Source: Herbihabitans rhizosphaerae (GTDB taxonomy: Bacteria; Actinomycetota; Actinomycetes; Mycobacteriales; Pseudonocardiaceae). Taken from it: a stretch of 64,000 nucleotides of DNA. The position numbers and the translations under genes are program-made. Below, in pieces: positions 1 to 8,381 of the stretch. Location of the stretch: the NCBI RefSeq assembly GCF_004216555.1, contig NZ_SGWQ01000012.1, positions 100,798 to 164,797 on the forward strand, given 5' to 3'. Under the pieces are notes generated by a model, which did not search any database, was not told where the DNA came from, and worked only from the letters and a program-made list of their open reading frames with translations. How positions within the stretch are numbered: position 1 is the first letter of the stretch; each line of letters begins with the position of its first letter.

Positions 1-1
1 G

Positions 2-1258
2 CGGCTCGGCAAGGAGCCGGTGGTGATCGGCGACCGGGCGGGGTTCATCGCCAACGCGCTGCTGTTCGGGTACCTCAACCACGCCGTGGCGATGTACGAA
101 TCCCGTTACGCGACAAGGGAAGACCTCGACGCGGCGATGCGGTTCGGCTGCGGCTACCCGATGGGTCCGCTGGCGCTGTTGGATCTGATCGGCCTGGACA
201 CCGCGTACGAGATCCTGGAGACGATGTACGCGCAGTCGCGCAACCGGCTGCACGCGCCGTCGCCGATGCTCAAGCAGATGATCACCGCTGGCCTGCTCGG
301 CCGGAAGAGCGGTCGGGGCTTCTACACCTACGACGCGTCCGAGTCGCCCACCGTGGTGCCCGACGGGCAGACGCCCTCCGCGTCGACCGAGGAAACATCG
401 CAGGTGCGCGAGGTGCACCGAGTCGGTGTGGTCGGTACCGGCACGATGGCGACCGGCATCGTCGAGGTGTTCGCCAAGAGCGGCTACGACGTGGTGCTGC
501 GTGCCCGTACGGCGGAAAAAGCCGAGGCGGCGACGGCGAAGGTCCGCAAGTCCCTGGACCGCCAGGTGGCCAAGGGCCGGCTGTCCGAAGAGGACCGGGA
601 CGGCGTGCTGACCCGGATCAAGCCGGCCGTGGACTTCGAGGAGCTGGCGGACTGCGACCTCGTCGTGGAGGCGGTCGCCGAGGAACTGGCGATCAAGCAG
701 GCGGTGTTCGGTGCGCTGGACGAGGTGGTGAAGCCGGGGGCGATCCTGGCGACCACGACGTCCTCGCTGCCGGTGATCGAGTGCGCGGCGGCCACGCAGC
801 GCCCCGGCGATGTCATTGGGATGCACTTCTTCAACCCCGCGCCGGTGATGAAGCTGGTCGAGGTGGTGCGCACGATCTCGACGGCGGACGATGTCGTGGC
901 CACCGTGCACGCGGTGTGCCAGAAGGTGCGCAAGCACCCGGTGCACTGTGGTGACCGTGCTGGCTTCATCGTCAACGCGCTCCTGTTCCCGTACCTGAAC
1001 GACGCGGTCAAGATGGTCGAGGCGCACTACGCGGACGCCGACGACATCGACACCGCGATGAAGGTCGGCTGTGGCCTGCCGATGGGCCCGTTCGAGCTGC
1101 TGGACGTGGTCGGGCTTGACGTGTCGCTGGCGATCGAGCGCACGCTGTTCGACGAGTTCCGGGAGGCCGGCTACGCTCCGGCCCCCTTGCTGGAACACCT
1201 GGTCACCGCTGGTCGCCTCGGCCGCAAGACCGGCAAGGGCTTCCGCGACTACAGCTGA
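2..1258 (+). CDS. 3-hydroxyacyl-CoA (3-hydroxybutyryl-CoA) dehydrogenase, tandem-domain, 5' end outside window
   Basis: The frame is open from base 2, so the gene starts left of the window. The visible part begins in the C-terminal substrate domain of a first unit (GDRAGFIANALLFGYLNHA). A complete second unit follows: an NAD-binding Rossmann fold (VGVVGTGTMATGI, about residue 140), the catalytic His/Glu region HFFNPAPVMKLVEVV, and a second C-terminal domain whose GDRAGFIVNALLFPYLND repeats the first. The protein is therefore a duplicated dehydrogenase that oxidises 3-hydroxyacyl-CoA to 3-oxoacyl-CoA. Such enzymes serve beta-oxidation or the acetoacetyl-CoA to crotonyl-CoA route, which would fit the ccr and thiolase genes in this window, although they are not adjacent. 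Confidence 0.88.
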   Translation, partial: RLGKEPVVIGDRAGFIANALLFGYLNHAVAMYESRYATREDLDAAMRFGCGYPMGPLALLDLIGLDTAYEILETMYAQSRNRLHAPSPMLKQMITAGLLGRKSGRGFYTYDASESPTVVPDGQTPSASTEETSQVREVHRVGVVGTGTMATGIVEVFAKSGYDVVLRARTAEKAEAATAKVRKSLDRQVAKGRLSEEDRDGVLTRIKPAVDFEELADCDLVVEAVAEELAIKQAVFGALDEVVKPGAILATTTSSLPVIECAAATQRPGDVIGMHFFNPAPVMKLVEVVRTISTADDVVATVHAVCQKVRKHPVHCGDRAGFIVNALLFPYLNDAVKMVEAHYADADDIDTAMKVGCGLPMGPFELLDVVGLDVSLAIERTLFDEFREAGYAPAPLLEHLVTAGRLGRKTGKGFRDYS

Positions 1259-1262
1259 GCGA

Positions 1263-2447
1263 CTAGGCGACACCAGCGATGTGCATGGTGTTGCGGATCG
1301 CTTTGCGTGCCGGATCGATCCATGCTGGCGGGATGTAGTGCGGGATGCCGTTCCGTATGATGATTTCCCAGTCTTGTTGGTGAATTGTCGTGTGGTGGTG
1401 TCGGCACAACAAGGTCATGAGTTCTGCTGAGGTTATTCCGCCGTCGATCCAGTGGATGATGTGGTGTGCGTCGGTCCATTCTGGCGGCCGATCGCATCCA
1501 GGAAATGAGCAGCCTTTGTCGCGTGCGATGAGTGCGGCGCGAATGGTGGCTGTGACGGTTCGTTGTTCGCGTCCGACGTCGAGTGGTTGGCCTTCGCTGT
1601 TCAACACGATGGGGGTGATGCCCGCGTCGCAGGCGAACTGCCGAATCGTCTGTGGGGTGATGAGTGCACCGAAGTCACCATGGCCGAGGCCGATCTGGTC
1701 GCGGAGTTGTTCGTAAGAAATTGTGATCGCGAGGTGCGGCCGCCGACCGCCGTCCTGCGGAAGCGTGTCGGAGTTGAGCACCCGGTGCGCCAGCTCGATC
1801 AAGGCTTCGGCCCACCTGCGGGCGGCGGAGCGGTCGTCGTCTTTCCCGGCGGGTTTCGCGAGTGGTGAGAGTGCTGCTTTGAGGACTTCGGCGCATTCGG
1901 GTGAGAGCCGCCCGCGCAGCATGATCGTGCCGTCGACGTCTTCGATCATGGAGAACTCCATCCGCTTGCGGGCGGCTTGTTCTTCCAGGACAACCTGTTC
2001 GGGCTGCAGGTGCGCCCTCGTCCGGAGGGCGAGCTTGCTGAGCTTCACCGGGTCGAAGCGTTCGGCTTCGTCCACGAGGAGTTGTTCGACGTCGGTGTGA
2101 TGTTCGTCGGGAAGTGTGTCGATGGTGGTGCGCACGACCTGCACGTGGTCACGGCTGATCACCCCAGCGGCGAGCGCCTGCGCTGTCACTGGGAGCTGCG
2201 CTTCGAGGGGTTGCCCGGTGAGCGTGGTCGACCCGAACAGGGCGTTCGCGTCAGCTACTCGCCTGCGTGCGTCTGCGGGTGTGATCCGCACGGTGTCGCG
2301 CAGGAACGACGCCGTTGAGTAGGCGCCCATTTCTTTCGCGATGCCTTGCTCATGGATTTCGTGGATGAGTTGAAGTCGCTCGTATTCGAGTTGTCGAATG
2401 TGGATTTCGCGAGCCCGTAGCTCGTCGATTAGTTGTTGTCCCCTCAT
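1263..2447 (-). CDS. DUF222 domain-containing HNH endonuclease-like protein (13E12 family), copy 1
   Basis: This 394-aa protein has an N-terminal DUF222 region and a C-terminal HNH nuclease motif: CSFPGCDRPPEWTDAHHIIHW followed by LCRHHHTTIH, with the paired Cys and His residues of the betabetaalpha-metal fold all present. It is nearly identical to the protein at 7197-8381. In mycobacteria this family is the REP13E12 repeat protein, of unknown cellular role; its DNA copies can be phage attachment sites. The start is ATG (MRGQQLIDELRARE), 7 bases after a TAGAAT hexamer, so the mRNA may be leaderless. Base composition is lower in GC than the neighbours, consistent with a mobile repeat. Confidence 0.9.
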   Translation of the reverse strand: MRGQQLIDELRAREIHIRQLEYERLQLIHEIHEQGIAKEMGAYSTASFLRDTVRITPADARRRVADANALFGSTTLTGQPLEAQLPVTAQALAAGVISRDHVQVVRTTIDTLPDEHHTDVEQLLVDEAERFDPVKLSKLALRTRAHLQPEQVVLEEQAARKRMEFSMIEDVDGTIMLRGRLSPECAEVLKAALSPLAKPAGKDDDRSAARRWAEALIELAHRVLNSDTLPQDGGRRPHLAITISYEQLRDQIGLGHGDFGALITPQTIRQFACDAGITPIVLNSEGQPLDVGREQRTVTATIRAALIARDKGCSFPGCDRPPEWTDAHHIIHWIDGGITSAELMTLLCRHHHTTIHQQDWEIIIRNGIPHYIPPAWIDPARKAIRNTMHIAGVA

Positions 2448-2599
2448 ACCTCGATTCTACCCAATTCGATCGACCACTATGGGGTGAATCAAAAGCAGAA
2501 AGAGTGTGGCGGCGCGGTACGGGCAAAAGGCAGGCGGAGCCTGCTCGTAGCGCCTGCGGTTAGGGCCCTCCCGCACAATTCCGCGCCGCCACACCCCAA
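1263..2599 (-). repeat. 1337-bp DUF222/HNH (13E12-type) repeat unit, copy 1
   Basis: This unit runs from the HNH gene stop codon to the outer hairpin arm ending CACACCCCAA. The same 1337-bp unit recurs at 7045-8381, with very high identity by eye, and as a broken copy at 62701-63908. Outside the unit the flanks share nothing. The non-coding part (2448-2599) contains GTGTGGCGGCGCGGTA at 2504-2519 facing a near-complementary arm ending at 2594, with an inner palindrome around GGCAGGCGGAGCCTGC. The unit ends 4 bp beyond the stop codon of the convergent dehydrogenase gene. Confidence 0.9.
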
Positions 2600-2690
2600 G
2601 AGTCACCCCCACGACAGCCACCGTTGTCCCCCCGTTCGCCCGAACAGCTTTCGATAAGGCGAACACCCGCAACGAGGCGAGGAGCCCACC

Positions 2691-4226
2691 ATGAGCGTCA
2701 ACCGCCGAGACCTGCTGCGCGCCGCCGCCGCAACCGGAGCACTAGGCGCAGCATGGCCACTCAGCGCCCAACTCACCACCGCCCAGGCCCACGCCGCCGC
2801 CCGAAACCTCGGCGCCACCTGGGACCCCGCCCCCTTCACCCTCGGCGTGGCCTCCGGCGACCCCGGCCCCGACGGCATCCTCCTCTGGACCCGCCTAGCC
2901 CCCGAACCCCTGGCCAACGATCAGCCGTTGCCCACCACCGTGGACGTCGACTGGGTACTGGCCACCGACCCAGAGCTGAGCAACAAGATTGCCCAAGGCC
3001 AAACAGAAGCAGACGCCTCGACCGGCCACAGCGTGCACGTCCCCGTCGCCGGCCTCGAGCCGAACACCCGCTATTACTACCGCTTTTCCGCTCAAGGCAA
3101 AGAAAGCCGCCTAGGCCGCACCAAAACCGCCCCCACCGGCGCCATCCCGAGCGTCCGCTTCGCCTCGGCCAACTGCCAGGCGTGGCACGACGGCTTCTAC
3201 GCCGCCCACCGCGGCATCGCCGCCGAAGACCTCGACTTCGTGGTCCACCTGGGCGACTACATGTACGAGCACGGCCAGGTCGGCGGCACCCCGATCCGCG
3301 ACCACGAAGGCCCGGAGGTGCACACCCTCACCGACTACCGCCGCCGGCACGCGCTCTACAAGGGCGACCCCTCACTCCGAGCCGCCCACGCCGCGCACCC
3401 CTGGTTCCTCACCTGGGACGACCACGAGGTGGTCAACGACTACAGCGGCACCAGCAAACCGCTGCGCAAGCGACGCGCGGCCGCGTACCAGGCGTGGTGG
3501 GAGCACATGCCGGTGCGCGGCGACACCCCGGCCACGCCACAGATTCACCAGCGCCGCATGTGGGGCGACCTGCTCGAGCTGACCGTGCTCGACCTGCGCC
3601 AATACCGGTCAGCACAGAACCTGCCCGACGGCACAATCCTTGGCGCACAACAGAAATCGTGGCTGAAGTCCACTGTGGACACCGCACCCGACGCCTGGCG
3701 CTGCTGGGTGAACTCGATCATGCTCAGCCAGCTGGCCAAGCAGGGCGGCGGCTACTACTTCACCGACCAGTGGGACGGGTTTCTCGCCGAGCGCAAGGAA
3801 GTTCTCACCCACGTGCATGACGCCGGCCTGCGCGACCTGGTGGTGATCACCGGCGACTGGCACTCGGCGTTCGTGGACGATATCCGGCCGGACTTCGACA
3901 ACGCCCACTCGCCGGTCATCGGCACCGAGTTCACCGCGCACTCGGTGGCCTCCGGCGCCTACTCGCCGGACTGGAACCAGACCAACGGGCCGATCATGGG
4001 TAAGGCGAACCCGCACCTGAAGTACTTCGAGGGCAACAGGTACGGCTACGACGTCTACGAGGTCACGCCGCAGCGGTGGAGCACGCACATGCGGGTGATC
4101 GGCGACCGGCGCGATCCGAACTCGCCGGTGAGCACGCTGACCACGTTCCATGTCGACCGGGGTGTCGCCGGATCGTACGAGGACCCGGCCACGATCGGAT
4201 CGCCCGCGCAGTACCGGCGGGCCTGA
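2691..4226 (+). CDS. phoD: PhoD-family alkaline phosphatase/phosphodiesterase, Tat-exported
   Basis: The 511-aa product starts with a twin-arginine signal (NRRDLLRAAAATGALGAAWP, cleavage probably near residue 35). A PhoD N-terminal domain follows (FTLGVASGDPGPDGILLWTR), then the metallophosphatase core with metal-binding motifs VHLGDYMYE, TWDDHEVVNDY and VVITGDWHS. PhoD enzymes hydrolyse phosphate mono- and diesters outside the membrane and often release phosphate from teichoic acids or nucleic acids. A ribosome-binding site (GAGGAG) lies just before the ATG. The gene begins directly downstream of repeat copy 1, whose hairpin occupies much of its upstream region. No Pho box was identified. 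Confidence 0.9.
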   Translation: MSVNRRDLLRAAAATGALGAAWPLSAQLTTAQAHAAARNLGATWDPAPFTLGVASGDPGPDGILLWTRLAPEPLANDQPLPTTVDVDWVLATDPELSNKIAQGQTEADASTGHSVHVPVAGLEPNTRYYYRFSAQGKESRLGRTKTAPTGAIPSVRFASANCQAWHDGFYAAHRGIAAEDLDFVVHLGDYMYEHGQVGGTPIRDHEGPEVHTLTDYRRRHALYKGDPSLRAAHAAHPWFLTWDDHEVVNDYSGTSKPLRKRRAAAYQAWWEHMPVRGDTPATPQIHQRRMWGDLLELTVLDLRQYRSAQNLPDGTILGAQQKSWLKSTVDTAPDAWRCWVNSIMLSQLAKQGGGYYFTDQWDGFLAERKEVLTHVHDAGLRDLVVITGDWHSAFVDDIRPDFDNAHSPVIGTEFTAHSVASGAYSPDWNQTNGPIMGKANPHLKYFEGNRYGYDVYEVTPQRWSTHMRVIGDRRDPNSPVSTLTTFHVDRGVAGSYEDPATIGSPAQYRRA

Positions 4227-4270
4227 AAATCGTTCGCCGGCAAGGGGAACCCGCCACTAGCGTCCCACTC

Positions 4271-5158
4271 GTGATCTACGAGCACCCACTCGCCTACCTA
4301 CTCGGCGTCGAGGGGATCGCCCTGCTGCGCGCGTTCACCGGAGAGCACGACCGCGAGTTCGTCGAGGCGCGGCTGGCCGAGATCCGCGCGCTGCTGGCCG
4401 ACGAGTCGCTCGCCGATTCCGCCGTCGAGGTGGATCGGGTCGACCCGGTCGAGGGCTACGGAATCTGGTCGTCCACCTACGACGACGGCCCGAACGCCGC
4501 GTTCGACATCGAGTCGCCCCTGGTGAAGGAGATCGTCGACGCGCTGCCCACCGGGGTTGCCGTGGACGCGGCGTGCGGCACCGGCCGGCACACCGCGCTG
4601 CTCGCCGAGCGCGGGCACACGGTGATCGGCGTGGACGGCTCCCCGGACATGCTGGACAAGGCGCGGGCGCGCGTGCCCGGCGGCGAATTCTTGCACGGCG
4701 ACCTGCACAACCTTCCAGTGGCCGATGAGTCCGCCGACCTCGTGCTGTGCGCGCTCGCGCTGTCGCACCTGCCGTCGCTGACCGAGGCGTTCGCCGAGTT
4801 CGCCCGCGTGCTGCGGCCCGGCGGGCACCTGGTGATCTCCGACCTGCATCCCGAGTCGGTGCTGCGCGGGTCGATCCCGTCGGTGCGCCGGCAGGACGGC
4901 AGGCCGGGCCGGCTTCCGGTGCACCGTCACCTGGTCGGCGCGCACCTGCGCGAGGCGTTGCGGCACGGCATGTCCGTGCGGCGCTTCGAGGAGATCGGCG
5001 TGCCGTCCACCACTCCAGCCGAACCCGCACCCGAGCCGGCGAAGGACACCGGGCCGTGGGAGGTGTGGCCGTGGTCGTTGGCCGCGATGGTGCCCGAGGC
5101 CGCGGCGGCGGCCAACGCCGGCGTGCCGGCGATGATCGTCTGGCACTTCCAGCGCTAG
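4271..5158 (+). CDS. class I SAM-dependent methyltransferase
   Basis: The GTG at 4271 gives a 295-aa protein; the reading frame is open further upstream but that part overlaps phoD and is not protein-like. The N-terminal 75 residues are unusual (VIYEHPLAYLLGVEG). The methyltransferase fold follows, with SAM motif I VDAACGTGRHTALLAERG, motif II VIGVDGSPDML, and the later strand HLVISDLHPESVL. The substrate cannot be read from the sequence; this subgroup usually methylates small molecules. The stop codon overlaps that of the convergent zinc-ribbon gene by 3 bp. Confidence 0.82.
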   Translation: MIYEHPLAYLLGVEGIALLRAFTGEHDREFVEARLAEIRALLADESLADSAVEVDRVDPVEGYGIWSSTYDDGPNAAFDIESPLVKEIVDALPTGVAVDAACGTGRHTALLAERGHTVIGVDGSPDMLDKARARVPGGEFLHGDLHNLPVADESADLVLCALALSHLPSLTEAFAEFARVLRPGGHLVISDLHPESVLRGSIPSVRRQDGRPGRLPVHRHLVGAHLREALRHGMSVRRFEEIGVPSTTPAEPAPEPAKDTGPWEVWPWSLAAMVPEAAAAANAGVPAMIVWHFQR

Positions 5159-5370
5159 CCGCAGCAGCCGCCTCCGCAGCATCCGCCGCCAGCCGGGGCG
5201 GCCGGCGCGCCGCCGCGGCCGCCGAGCGACACCATCGAGAGCAACTTGACCGTGTCGGTGTGGCCGTCCGGGCACGCGGCCGGCTCGGACGCGGCGCTCA
5301 TCGGGCGCTTGACGTCGAACGTCGTGCCACAGTGGCGGCACCGGAACTCGTAGGTTGGCACGCCTGCCAT
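5155..5370 (-). CDS. FmdB-family zinc-ribbon protein
   Basis: A 71-aa protein (68 aa if the in-frame GTG at 5361 is used, which gives the family-typical start VPTYEFRCRHCG). The cysteine pairs CRHC and the later CPDGH form a single zinc ribbon like that of FmdB, a family first noted as a regulator of amide-degradation genes but mostly uncharacterised. The C-terminus is a Gly/Cys run (GGGCCGGGCCG). It converges on the methyltransferase gene and diverges from the gene at 5411, 40 bp away. Confidence 0.85.
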   Translation of the reverse strand: MAGVPTYEFRCRHCGTTFDVKRPMSAASEPAACPDGHTDTVKLLSMVSLGGRGGAPAAPAGGGCCGGGCCG

Positions 5371-5410
5371 TGTGTCAAAGCGTCTCAGCCCTGCCGATAG
5401 CCTGACGGCC

Positions 5411-5719
5411 GTGCCGCGCAAGAACCGACCACGGGGGCGCCGGTCCAGCGTGGACCCGCCACGTCCGCTCAGCGGTGGAATCTCCACGCAGCGCACCGAA
5501 TCCGGGCCGGACGGCGACTGGATCGTGCGCTCGGTCTCCGGTTCGCAGACCACCAAGGCGTACCGGTGCCCCGGCTGCGACCACGAGATCAACCCCGGCA
5601 CACCGCACGTGGTGACCTGGCCGGCCGAGGACTACGGCACGGTGGAGGACCGCCGGCACTGGCATCGCGGCTGCTGGGACGCCCGAGGCCGGCGCGGCCC
5701 GACGTCACGCCGTCGGTAA
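5411..5719 (+). CDS. conserved actinobacterial zinc-finger-like protein (often labelled ATP/GTP-binding)
   Basis: The GTG at 5411 starts a 102-aa basic protein (VPRKNRPRGRRSS). The C-terminal half has YRCPGCDHEINPG and, 35 residues on, WHRGC, a Cys/His arrangement suggesting metal binding. The family is widespread in actinobacteria and commonly annotated as ATP/GTP-binding without evidence; no P-loop is visible here. It is divergent from the FmdB-like gene. The last 15 bp overlap the 3' end of the convergent acetyltransferase gene. Confidence 0.7.
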   Translation: MPRKNRPRGRRSSVDPPRPLSGGISTQRTESGPDGDWIVRSVSGSQTTKAYRCPGCDHEINPGTPHVVTWPAEDYGTVEDRRHWHRGCWDARGRRGPTSRRR

Positions 5720-6226
5720 TCGCATGAACCGGCAGGGCTGGCCGTCCCGGTACGGGCCCTGCTTGTACTCGACGAACCCCGCCCGCTCGGCCACGCGTAC
5801 CGCCGGCGTGTTGTCGACGTCCGTGACGACCCTGACCTCGAGATCGGGCATCTCGCGCACCGCCCACTCGACCGCGGCGGCCGCCATCTCGGGTGCGTAG
5901 CCGTTGCCCCATGCGCTCGGCCGGATGCGGTAGGCCAGGTTCAGGTAGTGCTCACCGTCGAACTCGTTGTGCCGCAGGCCGCCGAAGCCGATGGTCTTGC
6001 CGGAGTCGGTGAGCGTGATCGCCCAGTAGCCGAAACCGTGCTCGGTCCAGTGGGTGAGCCACGACTCGAACTGGCGCTCCGCCTCGGCCGGGTTTTCCGG
6101 CCCGGTCGGGATATAGCGCGACGTCGCCGGGTCGGTGTGGATCTCGATCATCGCGTCTTGATCGGCCGGCGCCGGCCTGCGCAGAGTCAGGCGCTCGGTG
6201 TGGATCTCGTCCTTCATCCTCCCCAT
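5705..6226 (-). CDS. GNAT family N-acetyltransferase, RimJ/RimL type
   Basis: A 173-aa protein of the usual GNAT length. It opens with TERLTLRRPAPADQDAM and contains the acetyl-CoA-binding region YRIRPSAWGNGYAPEM (a variant Q/RxxGxG/A loop), then DVDNTPAVRVAERAGF, which is typical of RimJ/RimL-like enzymes acetylating protein N-termini or small amines. The substrate is not predictable. ATG at 6226 is preferred over the internal ATG at 6217. The gene is divergent from the hydrolase at 6263, with only 36 bp between. Confidence 0.85.
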   Translation of the reverse strand: MGRMKDEIHTERLTLRRPAPADQDAMIEIHTDPATSRYIPTGPENPAEAERQFESWLTHWTEHGFGYWAITLTDSGKTIGFGGLRHNEFDGEHYLNLAYRIRPSAWGNGYAPEMAAAAVEWAVREMPDLEVRVVTDVDNTPAVRVAERAGFVEYKQGPYRDGQPCRFMRLPTA

Positions 6227-6262
6227 GGCGCGACGCTATCCCATCGCACTGACAATGGAGTC

Positions 6263-7021
6263 ATGGTTAATACGTTGGTCCTGCTGCACGCGTTCCCGCT
6301 CGACTCGCGGATGTGGGAGCCGGTGCGTTCAGCGCTCGCCGAGCATGCGCAGGTGATCACCCCGGATCAGCGGGGGATGGGGCGCAGTCCGCTCGGCACG
6401 GACGCGCCGTCGCCGTCGCTGGACATCGTCGCGGCGGATGTGTTGTCCATGTTGGACGGTCTTGGGGTGGAGCGAGCCGTGTTCGGAGGCTGCTCGATGG
6501 GTGGCTACGTGGCGATGGAGATCCTGCGGGCGGCGCCGGAGCGGGTGGCCGGGTTGGTGCTGGCGGATACCCGGGCTGGGACGGATCCTGTCGCGGCTCG
6601 GGAGAATCGGCTCGCCGTCGCGGATCGGTTGGATGCTGAGGGGTTGGGGGAGTGGCTCGTTGAGACTTTCCTTCCTTTGGTGTTGGGGAGGACGAGTCGG
6701 GAGGGGCGGCCGGAGGTGGTGGAGGCGGCGCGGCGGATGTTGTTGGAGCAGCCGGCGGCGGGGGCGGCGTGGGCGCAGCGGGCTATGGCGGGGCGGCGGG
6801 ACTCGACGGCGTTGTTGGGCGCGGCGGGGGTGCCGGTGTTGGTGGTTGGCGGGGAGGAGGACGTCGTCAGTACTCCTGACATGAATCGGGAGCTGGTCGC
6901 TGGTATTGCTGGGGCGGAGCTGCGGCTGATTCCGGAGTGTGGGCATTTGCCTTCTTTGGAGGCGCCGGGGGTGTTCGCTTCTTTGGTGATCGAGTGGTTT
7001 TCTCGGGTTCAACGCTCCTGA
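6263..7021 (+). CDS. alpha/beta-fold hydrolase
   Basis: A 252-aa single-domain hydrolase. The oxyanion region VLLHAFPLDSRMW is followed by the nucleophile elbow GGCSMGGY (Ser in GxSxG). An Asp in VVGGEEDVV and a His in ECGHLPSLE complete the triad. It belongs with small esterases, lactonases and 3-oxoadipate enol-lactonase-like proteins; the exact substrate is unknown. The start is ATG at 6263 with GGAG just upstream. Codon use becomes less GC-rich in the second half. Its 3' end lies 23 bp before repeat unit copy 2. Confidence 0.85.
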   Translation: MVNTLVLLHAFPLDSRMWEPVRSALAEHAQVITPDQRGMGRSPLGTDAPSPSLDIVAADVLSMLDGLGVERAVFGGCSMGGYVAMEILRAAPERVAGLVLADTRAGTDPVAARENRLAVADRLDAEGLGEWLVETFLPLVLGRTSREGRPEVVEAARRMLLEQPAAGAAWAQRAMAGRRDSTALLGAAGVPVLVVGGEEDVVSTPDMNRELVAGIAGAELRLIPECGHLPSLEAPGVFASLVIEWFSRVQRS

Positions 7022-7184
7022 CTTTATGGATCGGCGTTGTGGTTTTGGGGTGTGGCGGCGCGGTATTGTGCGGGAGGGCCCTAACCGCAGGCGCTACGGG
7101 CAGGCTCCGCCTGCCTTTTGCCCGTACCGCGCCGCCACACTCTTTCTGCTTTTGATTCACCCCATAGTGGTGGGCCTTTTTCGG

Positions 7185-7190
7185 TAGAAT
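7185..7190 (+). promoter_or_regulatory. TAGAAT -10 box 7 bases before the HNH start codon (leaderless)
   Basis: TAGAAT ends at 7190 and the ATG begins at 7197, so initiation about 7 bases downstream would start the mRNA at the start codon itself. The same box and spacing are kept in copy 1 (2454-2459, minus strand) and copy 3 (62925-62930). No clear -35 box is seen at 17-18 bases. Leaderless mRNAs are common in actinobacteria. Confidence 0.5.
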
Positions 7191-7196
7191 CGAGGT

Positions 7197-8381
7197 ATGA
7201 GGGGACAACAACTAATCGACGAGCTCCGGGCTCGCGAAACCCACATTCGACAACTCGAATATGAACGACTTCAACTCGTCCACGAAATCCATGAGCAAGG
7301 CCTCGCGCAAGAAATGGGCGCCTACTCCACATCATCGTTCCTGCGGGACACCGTGCGGATCTCACCCGCCGACGCACGCAGGCGAGTAGCTGACGCCAAC
7401 GCCCTGTTCGGGTCGACCACACTGACCGGGCAGCCCATCGAAGCACAGCTACCCGTCGCGGCGACAGCTCTCGCCGCTGGGGTGATCAGCCGTGACCACG
7501 TGCAGGTCGTGCGCACCACACTCGACAAACTTCCCGACGAACATCACGCCGACGTCGAACAACTCCTCGTGGACGAAGCCGAACGCTTCGACCCGGTCAA
7601 GCTCAGCAAGCTCGCCCTCCGCACCCGCGCCCACCTGCAACCTGAACACGTTGTCCTGGAAGAACAAGCCGCCCGCAAGCGGATGGAATTCTCCATGATC
7701 GAAGACGTCGACGGCACGATCATGCTGCGCGGGCGGCTCTCACCCGAATGCGCCGAAGTCCTCAAAGCCGCACTCTCACCACTCGCGAAACCCGCCGGGA
7801 AAGACGACGACCGCTCCGCCGCCCGCAGGTGGGCCGAAGCGCTCATCGAGTTGGCGCACCGCATCCTCAACTCCGACACGCTTCCGCAGGACGGCGGGCG
7901 ACGGCCGCACCTCGCCATCACGATTTCCTACGAACAACTCCGCGACCAGATCGGGCTCGGCCATGGTGACTTCGGTGCGATGATCACACCGCAAACCATT
8001 CGGCAGTTCGCGTGTGATGCCGGGATCACGCCCATCGTGTTGAACAGTGAAGGTCAACCACTCGATGTCGGGCGCGAACAACGAACCGTCACAGCCACCA
8101 TTCGCGCCGCGTTGATCGCCCGCGATAAGGGTTGCTCATTTCCTGGGTGTGATCGGCCACCGGAGTGGACCGACGCACACCACATCATCCACTGGATCGA
8201 AGGCGGAATAACCTCAGCAGAACTCATGACCTTGCTCTGCCGACACCACCACACCACCATTCACCAACAAGACTGGGAAATCATCATGCAAGGCGGGATC
8301 CCGCACTACATCCCGCCCGCGTGGGTTGATCCGCAGCGGAAAGCTGTTCGCAACTCGATGCACGTTGCGGGAATCGCTTAG
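7197..8381 (+). CDS. DUF222 domain-containing HNH endonuclease-like protein (13E12 family), copy 2
   Basis: A 394-aa protein nearly identical to the one at 1263-2447, differing by scattered single residues (for example DKLPDEHHADV here against DTLPDEHHTDV). The DUF222 region occupies most of the chain and the HNH motif is intact (CSFPGCDRPPEWTDAHHIIHW, then LCRHHHTTIH). Both copies keep open frames without decay, which suggests recent duplication, gene conversion or selection for the protein. Its TAG stop (8379-8381) overlaps the TAA of the convergent adenylate cyclase (8378-8380). Confidence 0.9.
   Translation: MRGQQLIDELRARETHIRQLEYERLQLVHEIHEQGLAQEMGAYSTSSFLRDTVRISPADARRRVADANALFGSTTLTGQPIEAQLPVAATALAAGVISRDHVQVVRTTLDKLPDEHHADVEQLLVDEAERFDPVKLSKLALRTRAHLQPEHVVLEEQAARKRMEFSMIEDVDGTIMLRGRLSPECAEVLKAALSPLAKPAGKDDDRSAARRWAEALIELAHRILNSDTLPQDGGRRPHLAITISYEQLRDQIGLGHGDFGAMITPQTIRQFACDAGITPIVLNSEGQPLDVGREQRTVTATIRAALIARDKGCSFPGCDRPPEWTDAHHIIHWIEGGITSAELMTLLCRHHHTTIHQQDWEIIMQGGIPHYIPPAWVDPQRKAVRNSMHVAGIA

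Larger units (their letters stand above)
7045..8381 (+). repeat. 1337-bp DUF222/HNH (13E12-type) repeat unit, copy 2
   Basis: This unit has exactly the same length as copy 1. It starts TTGGGGTGTGGCGGCG and ends at the HNH stop codon. The leader holds a nested hairpin: outer arms GTGTGGCGGCGCGGTA (7050-7065) and TACCGCGCCGCCACAC (7125-7140) are perfectly complementary, ACGGGCA/TGCCCGT arms lie inside, and a GGCAGGCTCCGCCTGCC palindrome sits at 7099-7115. As in copy 1, the unit ends against the stop codon of a convergent host gene, here overlapping it. Confidence 0.92.
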
